The notes: generated by a model from the sequence alone, not told the origin. DNA of 64,000 nt from Jiella mangrovi (GCF_017815135.1 NZ_JAGJCF010000001.1:434001-498000), one strand, 5' to 3'. Shown: positions 8,519 to 19,049, numbered from the stretch's first letter. Translations and numbers: made by a program.

Positions 8519-9070
8519 ATGAGTGTGCAGTTCGATTTCCGCAAAGAACTCATTACGATCATTCCCAACCTCCGGGCGTTCGCGACGTCGCTGGCCGGAT
8601 CGTTCGACCGCGCCGACGACCTCGTCCAGGAGACCCTCGTGAAGGCGTGGGACAAGCAGCACACCTTTCAGCCCGGAACCAACATGAAGGCCTGGCTATT
8701 CACGATCCTGCGCAACGAGTTCTACACCCAGATGCGCAAGAAGGGCCGCGAGGTCCAGGACGTGGACGGAATCCATGCCATGCAGCTGGCGGGCCATCCC
8801 GAGCAGCAGGGCCATCTTGATCTGCAGGATTTCCGCAAGGCCCTCGAACTTCTGCCCGACGACCAGCGCGAGGCCCTGATCCTGATCGGCGCTTCGGGCT
8901 TCTCCTATGAGGAAGCCGCCGAGATCTGCAAATGCGCCGTTGGCACGATCAAGAGCCGCGTTTCGCGCGCTCGTACGCGCATCGCGGAGATTCTCGGGGT
9001 GGAAGGCGACGGTGATTACGGGCCGGATTCGATCTCCAGCCAGATCATCGGGGTCGCGCCCGCCGCTTGA
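8519..9070 (+). CDS. ecfG: EcfG, ECF sigma factor of the general stress response
   Basis: A 183-residue extracytoplasmic-function sigma factor of the EcfG (ECF15) group. Region 2 is at about residues 10-75 (FDRADDLVQETLVKAWDKQ, then PGTNMKAWLFTILRNEFY). Region 4 is at about 110-165 (LPDDQREALILIGASGFSYEEAA, then GTIKSRVSRARTRIAEIL). No sigma region 3 is present. It directs RNA polymerase to GGAAC-N16/17-nGTT promoters. The start at 8519 (MSVQFDFRKEL) fits the GGGAG box at 8503-8507; an ATG at 8510 overlapping the nepR stop is the alternative. Activity is controlled by NepR and PhyR, both encoded next to it. Confidence 0.96.
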   Translation: MSVQFDFRKELITIIPNLRAFATSLAGSFDRADDLVQETLVKAWDKQHTFQPGTNMKAWLFTILRNEFYTQMRKKGREVQDVDGIHAMQLAGHPEQQGHLDLQDFRKALELLPDDQREALILIGASGFSYEEAAEICKCAVGTIKSRVSRARTRIAEILGVEGDGDYGPDSISSQIIGVAPAA

Positions 9071-9087
9071 AACAGGCCCTCGCCCAA

Positions 9088-9112
9088 GGAACCGCTAAGC
9101 GTCGACGGGGTT
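9088..9112 (+). promoter_or_regulatory. Candidate EcfG-dependent promoter of the DUF883/YqjE pair
   Basis: GGAAC at 9088-9092, 16-base spacer, GGTT at 9109-9112, directly after the ecfG stop and about 80 bases before the next gene. It would make the membrane pair a stress-induced unit separable from nepR-ecfG. Confidence 0.5.
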
Positions 9113-9194
9113 ATTACCCCAAGGCGCACAGGATCAGCGTCGCCCGTCGCAATTCCTGGCATCGCTCGCCCCCGATCAATCGCAACGACGACGA

Positions 9195-9572
9195 ATGGAC
9201 AGACCCATGAACGATACAATCGCCGGCAAACCCAATATCCCCACTGGCGCCCCCCGCACTCCGGGGCAGGATCCCAAGACCCAGGCCGAGCAGGCGAATG
9301 TCGAGGAGCAGCTGGGCCGGCTGCGCGAGGACGTTTCGGCCCTGTCGGAGGCCGTGCGATCGCTTGCCACCCATGGGGCGGAAGACGTCAAGCGGCAGGC
9401 CTCCGCCCTGCGCGATGACGTTCGCCAGCGCGGCGAGGCCTATCTGCAGCAGGCGCAGGACGCAGCCTCCGATCTCGAAGAGGAAATGAGCGAGCGTATC
9501 CGGTCCGAGCCGATCAAGAGCGTCTTGATCGCGGCCGGTATCGGCTATCTCTACGCCCGCATCTTCCGGTAG
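9195..9572 (+). CDS. DUF883 (YqjD/ElaB-like) membrane-anchored protein
   Basis: A 125-residue protein with a long heptad-rich amphipathic region (about residues 30-100: VEEQLGRLREDVSALSEAV, ALRDDVRQRGEAYLQQAQDA). It ends in the family C-terminus, a short hydrophobic anchor IKSVLIAAGIGYLYARIFR. E. coli relatives YqjD and ElaB are inner-membrane, stationary-phase proteins associated with ribosomes. The 6-base gap to the following YqjE-like gene and the candidate EcfG promoter upstream point to a two-gene stress operon. An ATG at 9207 is an equally possible start. Confidence 0.82.
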   Translation: MDRPMNDTIAGKPNIPTGAPRTPGQDPKTQAEQANVEEQLGRLREDVSALSEAVRSLATHGAEDVKRQASALRDDVRQRGEAYLQQAQDAASDLEEEMSERIRSEPIKSVLIAAGIGYLYARIFR

Positions 9573-9578
9573 TATCAG

Positions 9579-10031
9579 ATGGTCTGGCAACTCGTCGCCA
9601 AGCTGGTGACCGGCGAAGCGGGCGTCTACATCGCCCGCCTGCGCAAGCTCGTCATCCTCTACATCGTCATGGCCGTCTTCGCCTTGTTGATGGTCACGTA
9701 CCTGATCAGTGCGCTCTACATCTGGGTCGCCTCGATCTATGGTCCCTTGGCGACGTCGTTGTTCTTCGCCGGCGGCTTTCTGGTGCTCATCATTCTGACC
9801 TGGATCGCCACGATCATCGTCAGGCGGCCGGCGCGAAAGCGTGCCGACGATCGGCTGCAGCGCGATATCGCGTCGATCGCAGGCGTTGCGGCGCTGTCGA
9901 ATGCGCCGCTCCTGTTCCAGTCGGCGCGGCGAAACAAGAAGCTGCTCTTCGTGCCAGTTGCAGGAGCCGTCGGCTGGGCCGTCTGGCGGGCCGTCAGCGC
10001 GTTCCAGACACGCGATGGCCGCGACATCTAG
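9579..10031 (+). CDS. YqjE-like integral membrane protein (phage holin III_6/DUF1469 type)
   Basis: A 150-residue inner-membrane protein with two adjacent transmembrane helices at about residues 24-48 and 55-81 (LVILYIVMAVFALLMVTYL; SLFFAGGFLVLIILTWIA), then a basic stretch RRPARKRADDR, a weakly hydrophobic third segment near 120-135 and a polar tail. This matches the YqjE family, which sits next to YqjD in many proteobacteria, as here. Function is unknown; the stress-linked location suggests envelope adaptation. The holin label is only the name of the fold family; nothing else suggests phage. Confidence 0.75.
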   Translation: MVWQLVAKLVTGEAGVYIARLRKLVILYIVMAVFALLMVTYLISALYIWVASIYGPLATSLFFAGGFLVLIILTWIATIIVRRPARKRADDRLQRDIASIAGVAALSNAPLLFQSARRNKKLLFVPVAGAVGWAVWRAVSAFQTRDGRDI

Positions 10032-10064
10032 CCTCGATTGCAGCAAGCAAAGCATTACGAACGT

Positions 10065-10104
10065 AAAAGGGCGCACCGCTCGTCTCTGAACGGTGCGCCC
10101 TTTT
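10065..10104. terminator. Strong bidirectional terminator between YqjE-like gene and mmsA
   Basis: A 14-bp perfect stem (10065-10078 with 10091-10104) whose ends are AAAA and TTTT, so both strands get a U tract. The loop is 12 bases. It serves the convergent genes ending at 10031 (+) and 10154 (-). Confidence 0.9.
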
Positions 10105-10153
10105 GCATGTCGCGGAGACCGGCGCAGAGAGCGCCGGCCCGGAACGCATGGCT

Positions 10154-11653
10154 TTATTTCATCGTCGGGATCGAGAACTCGGCACCGTCCTTGATGCCCG
10201 ACGGCCAGCGGCTCGTGACGGTCTTCGTGCGCGTATAGAAGCGGAAGCCGTCGGCGCCGTGCTGGTTGAGATCGCCGAAGCCCGACGCCTTCCAGCCGCC
10301 GAAGGTGTAGTAGGACAGCGGCACCGGGATCGGCACGTTGATCCCGACCATGCCGATGTTGATGCGGCTGGCAAAGTCCCGCGCCGCGTCGCCGTCCCGC
10401 GTGAAGATCGCGACGCCATTGCCGTATTCGTGGCTCATCGGCAGATCGAGGGCGTCCTCGTAATCCTTGGCGCGGGCAACGGAGAGGACAGGACCGAAGA
10501 TTTCGGTCTTGTAGATGTCCATGTCCTTCTTGACGTTGTCGAAGAGACAGGCGCCGACGAAGAAGCCGTCCTCATAGCCCTGCATCTTGAAGTTCCGCCC
10601 ATCGACGACGAGCTTGGCGCCCTCTTCCACGCCGCGATCGACGAGGCCGAGCACACGCTTCTGCGCCTCGCGGGTCACCAGCGGGCCGAAGTCGACGTCG
10701 TCGCTGGCGGTGTAGGGTCCGATCTTCAGCGACTCGACCTTGGGGATCAGCTTCTCGACCAGCCGGTCGGCGGTCTCCTCGCCGACGGGAACCGCCACCG
10801 ACACCGCCATGCAGCGCTCGCCGGCCGCGCCATAGCCGGCGCCGATCAACGCATCGACGGCCTTGTCCATGTCGGCGTCGGGCATGATGATCATGTGATT
10901 CTTGGCGCCGCCGAAACACTGGACGCGCTTGCCGTTCGACGAGCCGCGGCCGTAGATATATTTGGCGATCGCCGTCGAGCCGACGAAGCCGATGGCGGCA
11001 ATGTCCGGATCGTCGAGGATCGCGTCCACCGCGCCCTTGTCGCCATTGACGACGTTGAGGATGCCGGCCGGCAGGCCCGCTTCCATCATCAGCTCGGCCA
11101 GCATCATCGGCACCGCCGGGTCGCGCTCGGAGGGCTTGAGGATGAAGGCGTTGCCGGCGGCGATCGCCGGACAGAACTTCCACATCGGGATCATCGCCGG
11201 AAAGTTGAACGGCGTGATGCCGGCGACGACGCCCAAAGGCTGCCGGATCGAATAGATGTCGATGCCCGGCCCGGCGCCTTCGGAGAACTCGCCCTTCATC
11301 ATCTGCGGCGCGGCCATGCAGAACTCGGCGACCTCGAGGCCGCGCTGCACGTCGCCCTTGGCGTCCGGGAAGGTCTTGCCGTGCTCCTTCGACAGGGCCT
11401 CGGCCAGCTTGTCCATGTCGCGATTGAGAAGCTCGACGAACTTCATCATCACCCGCGCCCGGCGCTGCGGATTGGTCGCCGCCCAGGCCGGCTGCGCCGC
11501 CTTGGCGTTCTCGACGGCGGCGCGCAGCTCTTCGTTCGAAGCGAGCGCCACCTGCCCCTGAACCTCGCCGGTCGCCGGGTTGAAGATCTCGGCCGTGCGG
11601 CCGCTCTGGCCGGCGACCCGTTCACCGCCGATGAAATGACCGATCTCGTACAT
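10154..11653 (-). CDS. mmsA: CoA-acylating methylmalonate-semialdehyde dehydrogenase
   Basis: A 499-residue aldehyde dehydrogenase that converts (methyl)malonate semialdehyde to propionyl- or acetyl-CoA in valine, beta-alanine and inositol catabolism. The catalytic Cys281 lies in GAAGERCMAVS, the MmsA-type signature with Arg before Cys. The NAD-binding GSTAIA loop is at 225-230, preceded by PFNFPAMIPMW at 148-158. MmsA proteins lack the general-base Glu of other ALDHs and use CoA. The ATG at 11653 follows a GGGAGG box; the open frame extends further upstream but without homology. The divergent LysR gene and the inverted repeat between them indicate local control. Confidence 0.95.
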   Translation of the reverse strand: MYEIGHFIGGERVAGQSGRTAEIFNPATGEVQGQVALASNEELRAAVENAKAAQPAWAATNPQRRARVMMKFVELLNRDMDKLAEALSKEHGKTFPDAKGDVQRGLEVAEFCMAAPQMMKGEFSEGAGPGIDIYSIRQPLGVVAGITPFNFPAMIPMWKFCPAIAAGNAFILKPSERDPAVPMMLAELMMEAGLPAGILNVVNGDKGAVDAILDDPDIAAIGFVGSTAIAKYIYGRGSSNGKRVQCFGGAKNHMIIMPDADMDKAVDALIGAGYGAAGERCMAVSVAVPVGEETADRLVEKLIPKVESLKIGPYTASDDVDFGPLVTREAQKRVLGLVDRGVEEGAKLVVDGRNFKMQGYEDGFFVGACLFDNVKKDMDIYKTEIFGPVLSVARAKDYEDALDLPMSHEYGNGVAIFTRDGDAARDFASRINIGMVGINVPIPVPLSYYTFGGWKASGFGDLNQHGADGFRFYTRTKTVTSRWPSGIKDGAEFSIPTMK

Positions 11654-11700
11654 GAATGGGACCTCCCCTGATTGGCTTGTCGTGTGTGTATCTGTTCTGG

Positions 11701-11749
11701 CGCACAATGATGCGGGTATAAAGTCCATGCAGCGCCAATTCATTGTGCG
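11701..11749. promoter_or_regulatory. Inverted-repeat operator between mmsA and the LysR gene
   Basis: Two perfect 10-base arms, CGCACAATGA at 11701-11710 and its reverse complement at 11740-11749, are 29 bases apart, so their centres are 39 bases (nearly four helical turns) apart on the same face. They lie in the 135-base divergent region and are natural binding sites for the adjacent LysR regulator. Confidence 0.6.
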
Positions 11750-11788
11750 AATTTTATAGCGCTGAACGAAGCGATCGAGGTTCATCGG

Positions 11789-12670
11789 ATGAATTGGGAC
11801 GACGTCCGCATCTTTCTATCCGTCGCCAGGGCCGGCCAGATTCTCGGCGCAGCGCGGCGGCTCGCCCTCAACCACGCGACGGTCGGCCGGCGGCTCTCGG
11901 CACTGGAAGAAGCGATCGGCACGAAACTTTTCGAGCGTTCGCCCGGCGGCTGCGAGATGACCGAGGCGGGGCGCGTGTTTCGCAGCCACGCCGAGGCGAT
12001 GGAGGCGGCGATGGTGTCGGGCCGCGCGGAGGTCGGCGGCAGCGACGTGCAGCTTTCCGGCACGGTCCGCGTCGGCGCGCCGGACGGCTTCGGCACGGCG
12101 TTTCTGGCGCCGCGCCTGTGGCGGCTCACCCAGCAGCATCAGGATCTGACGGTGCAGCTCGTGCCTGTCCCTCGCACCTTTTCGCTGTCGCGGCACGAAG
12201 TCGACATGGCCATTACCGTCGAGCGGCCGACGGCCGGTCGCCTGATCGCTGCCAGGCTCTGCGACTATCGTCTCGGCTTTTACGCCAGTCCGGCCTATCT
12301 CGAAAACGCCGATGTGCCGGAAACGCTTGCCGCGCTAACCGCGCACCGGCTGGTCGGCGCGGTGGAGGACCTGCTCTATTCGCCGCAGCTTGCCTATCAC
12401 ACCGATCTCGTCGCGGCATGGCCGTCGCGTTTCGAGGTGTCGAGCGCACTCGGCCAGACGGAAGCCGTGGCGGCCGGCGCCGGCATCGGCATTCTGCACC
12501 GCTTCATCGCCAAGGGCCGGGGCGACCTCGTCGAGCTCCTGCCGGACGACACGATCGAGCGAAGCTACTGGCTGGTCTACCCGGAAAGCGCCCGCGATAT
12601 TCGACGGGTCTCGGCCGTGGTGGATTTCATCCGCTCGGCCGTCGAAGCCGAGCGGGGGCTGTTTGCCTGA
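11789..12670 (+). CDS. LysR-family transcriptional regulator, probable mmsA regulator
   Basis: A 293-residue LysR protein. The N-terminal winged helix-turn-helix covers residues 1-60 (DDVRIFLSVARAGQILGAAR, then VGRRLSALEEAIGTKLFER). The C-terminal effector domain covers about 85-290 and contains AAGAGIGILHRF, usual for this fold. It is transcribed divergently from mmsA, the classic LysR arrangement, and the inverted repeat at 11701-11749 is a likely operator. The inducer is presumably a metabolite of the mmsA pathway, but nothing in the sequence shows which. Confidence 0.9.
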   Translation: MNWDDVRIFLSVARAGQILGAARRLALNHATVGRRLSALEEAIGTKLFERSPGGCEMTEAGRVFRSHAEAMEAAMVSGRAEVGGSDVQLSGTVRVGAPDGFGTAFLAPRLWRLTQQHQDLTVQLVPVPRTFSLSRHEVDMAITVERPTAGRLIAARLCDYRLGFYASPAYLENADVPETLAALTAHRLVGAVEDLLYSPQLAYHTDLVAAWPSRFEVSSALGQTEAVAAGAGIGILHRFIAKGRGDLVELLPDDTIERSYWLVYPESARDIRRVSAVVDFIRSAVEAERGLFA

Positions 12671-12772
12671 ACGCGCCAACCGGAGAGGCGCCTGCCGCCG
12701 CAAAAATCTTGGGACAATCCCAAATTCAAATTGCGAGACGCTGACGGCCCTTCGCCGTTTATTGGCAGGCGA

Positions 12773-13258
12773 TCAACCGCCGAAAGCAGGCAGTTTCTCG
12801 ATCTGCTCCTTGGTCAGCTTGGTCTGGATCCGGCCCATATCGAGGGAAACGTCCGAGAGCATCAAGACGACGGTCTTCTCACCGATCCCGAGAAATCCGC
12901 CGACTTCGACGGTGATCGCCATGGCGTTGCCATTGGCATCGCCGAGGACGCTGTCGACTTCGCCGACTTCCTGGCCATCCGCGCCGATCAGCTTCATCTC
13001 GTCGACCTGCCCGACCATCAGGTTGAGCTGTGGCACCGGCGCGTCTTCCTTCGAGATCGGCGCGAGGACGCCGCTCGCATCCGCCGGCGAAACTGCCGCC
13101 GCATCCGGCGTGGAGCCAGAGTCTGCCTGCCCGGCCGCGCCGGCATCCGTCGCCCCGCTCTCTTCGCCCGTCGCCTGGGCGAAAGAGCCATCCGCGGCGC
13201 CGAGGGCGAGGCAAAGGGTGAGGGCTGCGGTCGTCACGATCTTCAAGGCATTCTCCAT
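12773..13258 (-). CDS. Exported PRC-barrel-domain protein, candidate EcfG target
   Basis: A 161-residue periplasmic protein. The signal peptide is ENALKIVTTAALTLCLALGAADGSFA, followed by a low-complexity Ala/Gly/Ser/Asp segment (about residues 30-70). A C-terminal PRC-barrel-like domain (about 85-150) contains LIGADGQEVGEVDSVLGDANG and GFLGIGEKTVVL. Such exported PRC-barrel proteins recur in Hyphomicrobiales; some are stress-induced. The start at 13258 is chosen because the signal peptide begins there. A GGAAC-N16-GGTT site (13350-13326, same strand) lies 68 bases upstream, suggesting control by EcfG. It is convergent with the LysR gene. Confidence 0.8.
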   Translation of the reverse strand: MENALKIVTTAALTLCLALGAADGSFAQATGEESGATDAGAAGQADSGSTPDAAAVSPADASGVLAPISKEDAPVPQLNLMVGQVDEMKLIGADGQEVGEVDSVLGDANGNAMAITVEVGGFLGIGEKTVVLMLSDVSLDMGRIQTKLTKEQIEKLPAFGG

Positions 13259-13325
13259 CTCGGCTTTTGCCCGCCCTTGCGGCCTGCGATTCACGTGATG
13301 GTCAGCCATTCACGTCGTGCAGTAA

Positions 13326-13350
13326 AACCGCGAGAGACGATCGCGGTTCC
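13326..13350 (-). promoter_or_regulatory. Candidate EcfG-dependent promoter of the PRC-barrel gene
   Basis: Read on the minus strand: GGAAC (13350-13346), 16-base spacer, GGTT (13329-13326) followed by TT. It has the same -35, spacer and -10 form as the site upstream of the DUF883 gene. Confidence 0.55.
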
Positions 13351-13523
13351 CACGATGACGGAGCATTTCGCCGATCTCGCACGCCACAAGTCCGCCCCCG
13401 CTCGACCGGCACGCGAGCATCATCCGGAGAAGTGGCAACCGGCTCTCCGAAGCGACCATGCGCAAACGACAAAACTGGCACGATAGCCATCGCATTTGAT
13501 GGCATCCCGCCTGCTGCGATCGG

Positions 13524-14423
13524 TCATACGAGGCGGAGCGGCGTCGCCTCGATGGCTCCGACGAGCGCCAGGATGGCGCGGTTGAGGGGCGTCGGCACGC
13601 CGTGGCGCTCGCCGGCGCGCACCACGGCGCCGGTGAGGTATTCATGCTCCAGCGGCCGGCCAGCGAGACGGTCGTAGAGCATCGAAGAGCCGCTGCTCGA
13701 ATTCACCCGGTCATAGAGCTTCAGCGTCGCCTCGACTTCGTCGTCTTCGAATTTCGCGCCGGCAGCCCGGCCCGCGGCCACCGCCTCGCGAAGCAGGCCG
13801 ATGCCGAGTTGCTGGACCGCTTCGTCCTGAAAGACGTCCATCCGGCGCATCGTCAGCGCCGTCACCGGATTTGCGACGACGTTGGAGAGAAGCTTGCGCC
13901 AGGAGGCGGTGAGAAAATCCGGCTGGAGCTCGAGGTTGAGCTTCGTGCCGGAGAAGAACCGGGCGATCTCATCACCCGCATCGCCGGCCGGAACGATCAG
14001 ACGACTGTTCGAATGATGGACGATGCGTCCCGGAGAGACCCGTTCCGCCGCGACATAGACGATCGACGGCACGATCCTGCCCTCGACGCCGAAGCCGTCC
14101 AGGCGCTCGGCGTGGTCGACGCCGTTCTGGGCGATGAGGACCAGCGTGGCGGGCCCGACGAGGGCTTCGAGCCAGGGCCTTGCGCTTTCCGTATCCTGCG
14201 CCTTGGTCGCCACGACGACGAGATCGGCCGGCACGTGCGGTTTCGGCAGATCGCTCGGAGCGGCGGCGATCGTGGCCTCCACCACCCGCGTCTCTCCCGC
14301 TTCCTCCAGCCTCAGTTCGTCGAAGGGCGTACGAACGCAAAGCACGACCTCGTGCCCGGCCTCCGCCAGGATCGCCGCCAGATATCCGCCGATCGCGCCG
14401 GCACCGATCACCGCTGCCTTCAT
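13524..14423 (-). CDS. 2-dehydropantoate 2-reductase family protein (ApbA/PanE type)
   Basis: A 299-residue NADPH-dependent reductase of the ketopantoate reductase fold. The N-terminal Rossmann domain starts with KAAVIGAGAIGG (GxGxxG at residues 7-12). The family segments VVATKAQDT and LIAQNGVDH follow, and the C-terminal helical domain contains the Lys of WRKLLSNVVANPVTAL. True PanE makes pantoate for coenzyme A, but Hyphomicrobiales carry several paralogues acting on other 2-oxo acids, and no other pantothenate gene is nearby, so the substrate is left open. Single gene on the minus strand. Confidence 0.88.
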   Translation of the reverse strand: MKAAVIGAGAIGGYLAAILAEAGHEVVLCVRTPFDELRLEEAGETRVVEATIAAAPSDLPKPHVPADLVVVATKAQDTESARPWLEALVGPATLVLIAQNGVDHAERLDGFGVEGRIVPSIVYVAAERVSPGRIVHHSNSRLIVPAGDAGDEIARFFSGTKLNLELQPDFLTASWRKLLSNVVANPVTALTMRRMDVFQDEAVQQLGIGLLREAVAAGRAAGAKFEDDEVEATLKLYDRVNSSSGSSMLYDRLAGRPLEHEYLTGAVVRAGERHGVPTPLNRAILALVGAIEATPLRLV

Positions 14424-14534
14424 GGTCTCACCTCATCGCTTCGCCCGGCCGACTCACGGCCTTTGCACTGCAACATAATCGCCCGACGAGCGGCGGCGAG
14501 CCACCCGGAATCTCGCGACGCGCCGAAACGGGCC

Positions 14535-15551
14535 TCAGTCGCGGTTGGCCACGGCCGCCTCGGCGAAGGTCGCCATGTCGCGGTGGCAGCGGGCGGCGGC
14601 CTTGACGATGCCGGCGGCGAGCGCCGCCCCGGTGCCCTCGCCGAGCCGCATGCCGAGGGCCAGAAGCGGCACCTTGCCCATGGCTTCGAGCGCCTTCATG
14701 TGGCCGCGCTCGGCCGAGACGTGACCGAACAGGCAGTGATCCAGCGCGCGGGGATCCAGCTTGTAGAGGACGGCGGCCGCAGAGGTCGCGACGAAACCGT
14801 CGACGATCACAGGCACGTTCTGATGCCGCGCGCCGAGGATCGCCCCGGCCATTGCGGCGATCTCGCGGCCGCCGAGCCGGCGCAGGACCTCCAGCGGGTC
14901 GGACAAATGGCCCTTGTGGAAGGCGAGCCCCTGATCGATCACCGCCGCCTTGCGGGCCAGCGCCTCCCCGGCCAGCCCCGTGCCGGCCCCAGCCCAGTCG
15001 GAGCCACTGCCACCGAAGAGCCCGGCATAGATCGCCGCGGCGACGGCGGTGTTGCCGATGCCCATCTCGCCGATGCAGAGAAGATCGGGCTTGTCCATCA
15101 GGACTTCCATGCCGAAGGCCATGGTTGCCGCGCAGGTCTTTTCGTCCATCGCGGCGGCTTCGGTGAAATCGTCCGTCGGGATTTCCAGGGCGAGATCATA
15201 GACCTTGAGAGAAAGATCGTAACTCGCGCAGATCTGGTTGATCGCCGCGCCGCCGGCCGCGAAGTTCGACACCATCTGCGCCGTCACCTCGGGCGGAAAA
15301 GCTGAGACGCCCTTGGCCGTCACGCCGTGATTTCCGGCAAACACGGCGACCAGCGGCCGGTCGACATGGGGCACGCCGCCCTGCCAGGAGGCGAGCCACT
15401 CGGAAATTTCCTCCAGCCGGCCGAGGGAGCCCGCAGGTTTCGTCAGCTCCTGCTCGCGATGGCGAGCGGCATGAGCCGACGGAATGTCCGCCCCGGGCAT
15501 GGATCTCACGAGGTCGCGAATGTCGTCGAAGGGAAGTCCGGTGGTGGACAT
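14535..15551 (-). CDS. cobT: Nicotinate-nucleotide--dimethylbenzimidazole phosphoribosyltransferase
   Basis: A 338-residue CobT enzyme that activates 5,6-dimethylbenzimidazole to alpha-ribazole phosphate for the lower ligand of cobalamin. Visible signatures are TKPAGSLGRLEEIS near residue 35, FAGNHGVTAKGVSAFP near 72, GEMGIGNTAVAAA near 165, and the catalytic-Glu segment MRLGEGTGAALA near the C-terminus. The ATG at 15551 has AAGGAG 7 bases upstream. The gene is divergent from cobS, a frequent pairing in this order; together they do the last nucleotide-loop steps. No cobalamin riboswitch is recognisable in the 95-base region between them. Confidence 0.96.
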   Translation of the reverse strand: MSTTGLPFDDIRDLVRSMPGADIPSAHAARHREQELTKPAGSLGRLEEISEWLASWQGGVPHVDRPLVAVFAGNHGVTAKGVSAFPPEVTAQMVSNFAAGGAAINQICASYDLSLKVYDLALEIPTDDFTEAAAMDEKTCAATMAFGMEVLMDKPDLLCIGEMGIGNTAVAAAIYAGLFGGSGSDWAGAGTGLAGEALARKAAVIDQGLAFHKGHLSDPLEVLRRLGGREIAAMAGAILGARHQNVPVIVDGFVATSAAAVLYKLDPRALDHCLFGHVSAERGHMKALEAMGKVPLLALGMRLGEGTGAALAAGIVKAAARCHRDMATFAEAAVANRD

Positions 15552-15646
15552 CGCATGCTCCTTGGTGTTTTCCCCTCTGCGATCAGGCCGCGCCTTCATC
15601 GCAACGGGGCGGGCCGGCTTCGCCTGGCCAGGAATCGGGGACGTCC

Positions 15647-16561
15647 TTGCAGACGATCATGACGCTTTATGGCGCGACACTTCGGGCCGCCGCCTTTCTC
15701 ACCCGCCTTAGCATTTCCGCCAGGCACTTTGAGAGCCAGGGCCAGGCGGCCGCGCCGAAATCCCCCGAAAACCGCTCGCGCGATGCCTCGCGGCAGAACG
15801 ATCCGGCCGTCGAGGCTCCCGCCGGGCGCGATGCCGAAGGCGCTGCAGCGGGAAATCCCGCTGGCGCCGATCGCGCACCCTACCGGCTCGGCGACGACGC
15901 CCATGCCTTTCCGATCGTCGGTCTGATCGCCGCGGCGCCGGCAGCGATCCTCCTCCTGGTTCTGCCGGAGCTCGGCCTGTCGCCGCTCGTTGCCGGCATC
16001 GTAGCCCTCGCCGCCCTCGCCGCGATGACCGGGGCGCTGCACGAGGACGGGCTCGCCGACGTCGCCGACGGGTTGTTCGGCCATCAGCCGCGCGAGCGGG
16101 CGCTCGAAATCATGCATGACAGCCGTGTCGGCAGCTATGGGGCGATCGCGCTCGCCCTCTCGCTCGGGCTGCGAGCCGCGCTCCTCGCCGAGCTTTGCGC
16201 GTCACGCCCGCTCACCGCCGCCTTCGCCGTTCTTGCCGCTTCGGCCTTCAGTCGCGGCGCGATGGCAGCCTTTTGGGCGCTCACGCCCTCGGCCCTCGAT
16301 ACCGGCCTTGCCGCCCGCGTCGGCCAGCCGAGCAACGGCAAGGGCCTTGCCGCGATCGGCCTCGGCGCTGCGATCGGGATCGTCCTCACCGTGCCTCTGG
16401 TCGGGCCCATCTCGGTGCTGGCGGCGGCCATCGCGGCCGTCGCTCTCACCTTATTTCGCCGCTTCATTCTACGCCGCATCGGCGGTCAGACCGGCGACTG
16501 CCTCGGCGCGGCCCAGCAGCTTTGCGAGATCGCGGTGCTGATGGGCCTTGCCATGGGCTGA
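15647..16561 (+). CDS. cobS: Adenosylcobinamide-GDP ribazoletransferase (cobalamin synthase)
   Basis: A 304-residue inner-membrane enzyme joining adenosylcobinamide-GDP to alpha-ribazole. The N-terminus (LRAAAFLTRLSI) and the active-site segment LHEDGLADVADGLFG are typical, as are IMHDSRVGSYG and GGQTGDCLGAAQQ near the C-terminus. At least five hydrophobic helices follow residue 85. Unusually, about 55 hydrophilic, Pro/Ala/Asp-rich residues (about 25-80) are inserted between the first helix and the HAFPIVGLIAA helix, where other CobS proteins have a short loop. This accounts for the protein being longer than the usual 250-260 residues. An ATG at 15659 is an alternative start. Confidence 0.95.
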   Translation: MQTIMTLYGATLRAAAFLTRLSISARHFESQGQAAAPKSPENRSRDASRQNDPAVEAPAGRDAEGAAAGNPAGADRAPYRLGDDAHAFPIVGLIAAAPAAILLLVLPELGLSPLVAGIVALAALAAMTGALHEDGLADVADGLFGHQPRERALEIMHDSRVGSYGAIALALSLGLRAALLAELCASRPLTAAFAVLAASAFSRGAMAAFWALTPSALDTGLAARVGQPSNGKGLAAIGLGAAIGIVLTVPLVGPISVLAAAIAAVALTLFRRFILRRIGGQTGDCLGAAQQLCEIAVLMGLAMG

Positions 16562-16563
16562 CG

Positions 16564-16590
16564 CTGGCTCGGCGCTTTCCGCCGAGCCAG
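16564..16590. terminator. Stem-loop between convergent cobS and eno
   Basis: An 11-bp perfect stem (16564-16574 with 16580-16590, loop CTTTC) directly after the cobS stop and 8 bases before the eno stop. No clear T tract on either side, so it may act as an attenuating or Rho-aided terminator. Confidence 0.55.
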
Positions 16591-16598
16591 AGAAGGCC

Positions 16599-19049
<2,451 letters not shown>

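Noticed and set aside
9579-10031. Prophage holin
   Set aside because: The fold name only; no other phage gene is nearby and the DUF883 neighbour identifies it as YqjE-like.
10103-11671. A 522-codon plus-strand frame opposite mmsA
   Set aside because: Antisense shadow; the minus strand encodes MmsA with all catalytic residues.
15552-15646. Cobalamin riboswitch between cobT and cobS
   Set aside because: The region is only 95 bases, too short for a B12 aptamer, and no B12-box-like sequence was seen.
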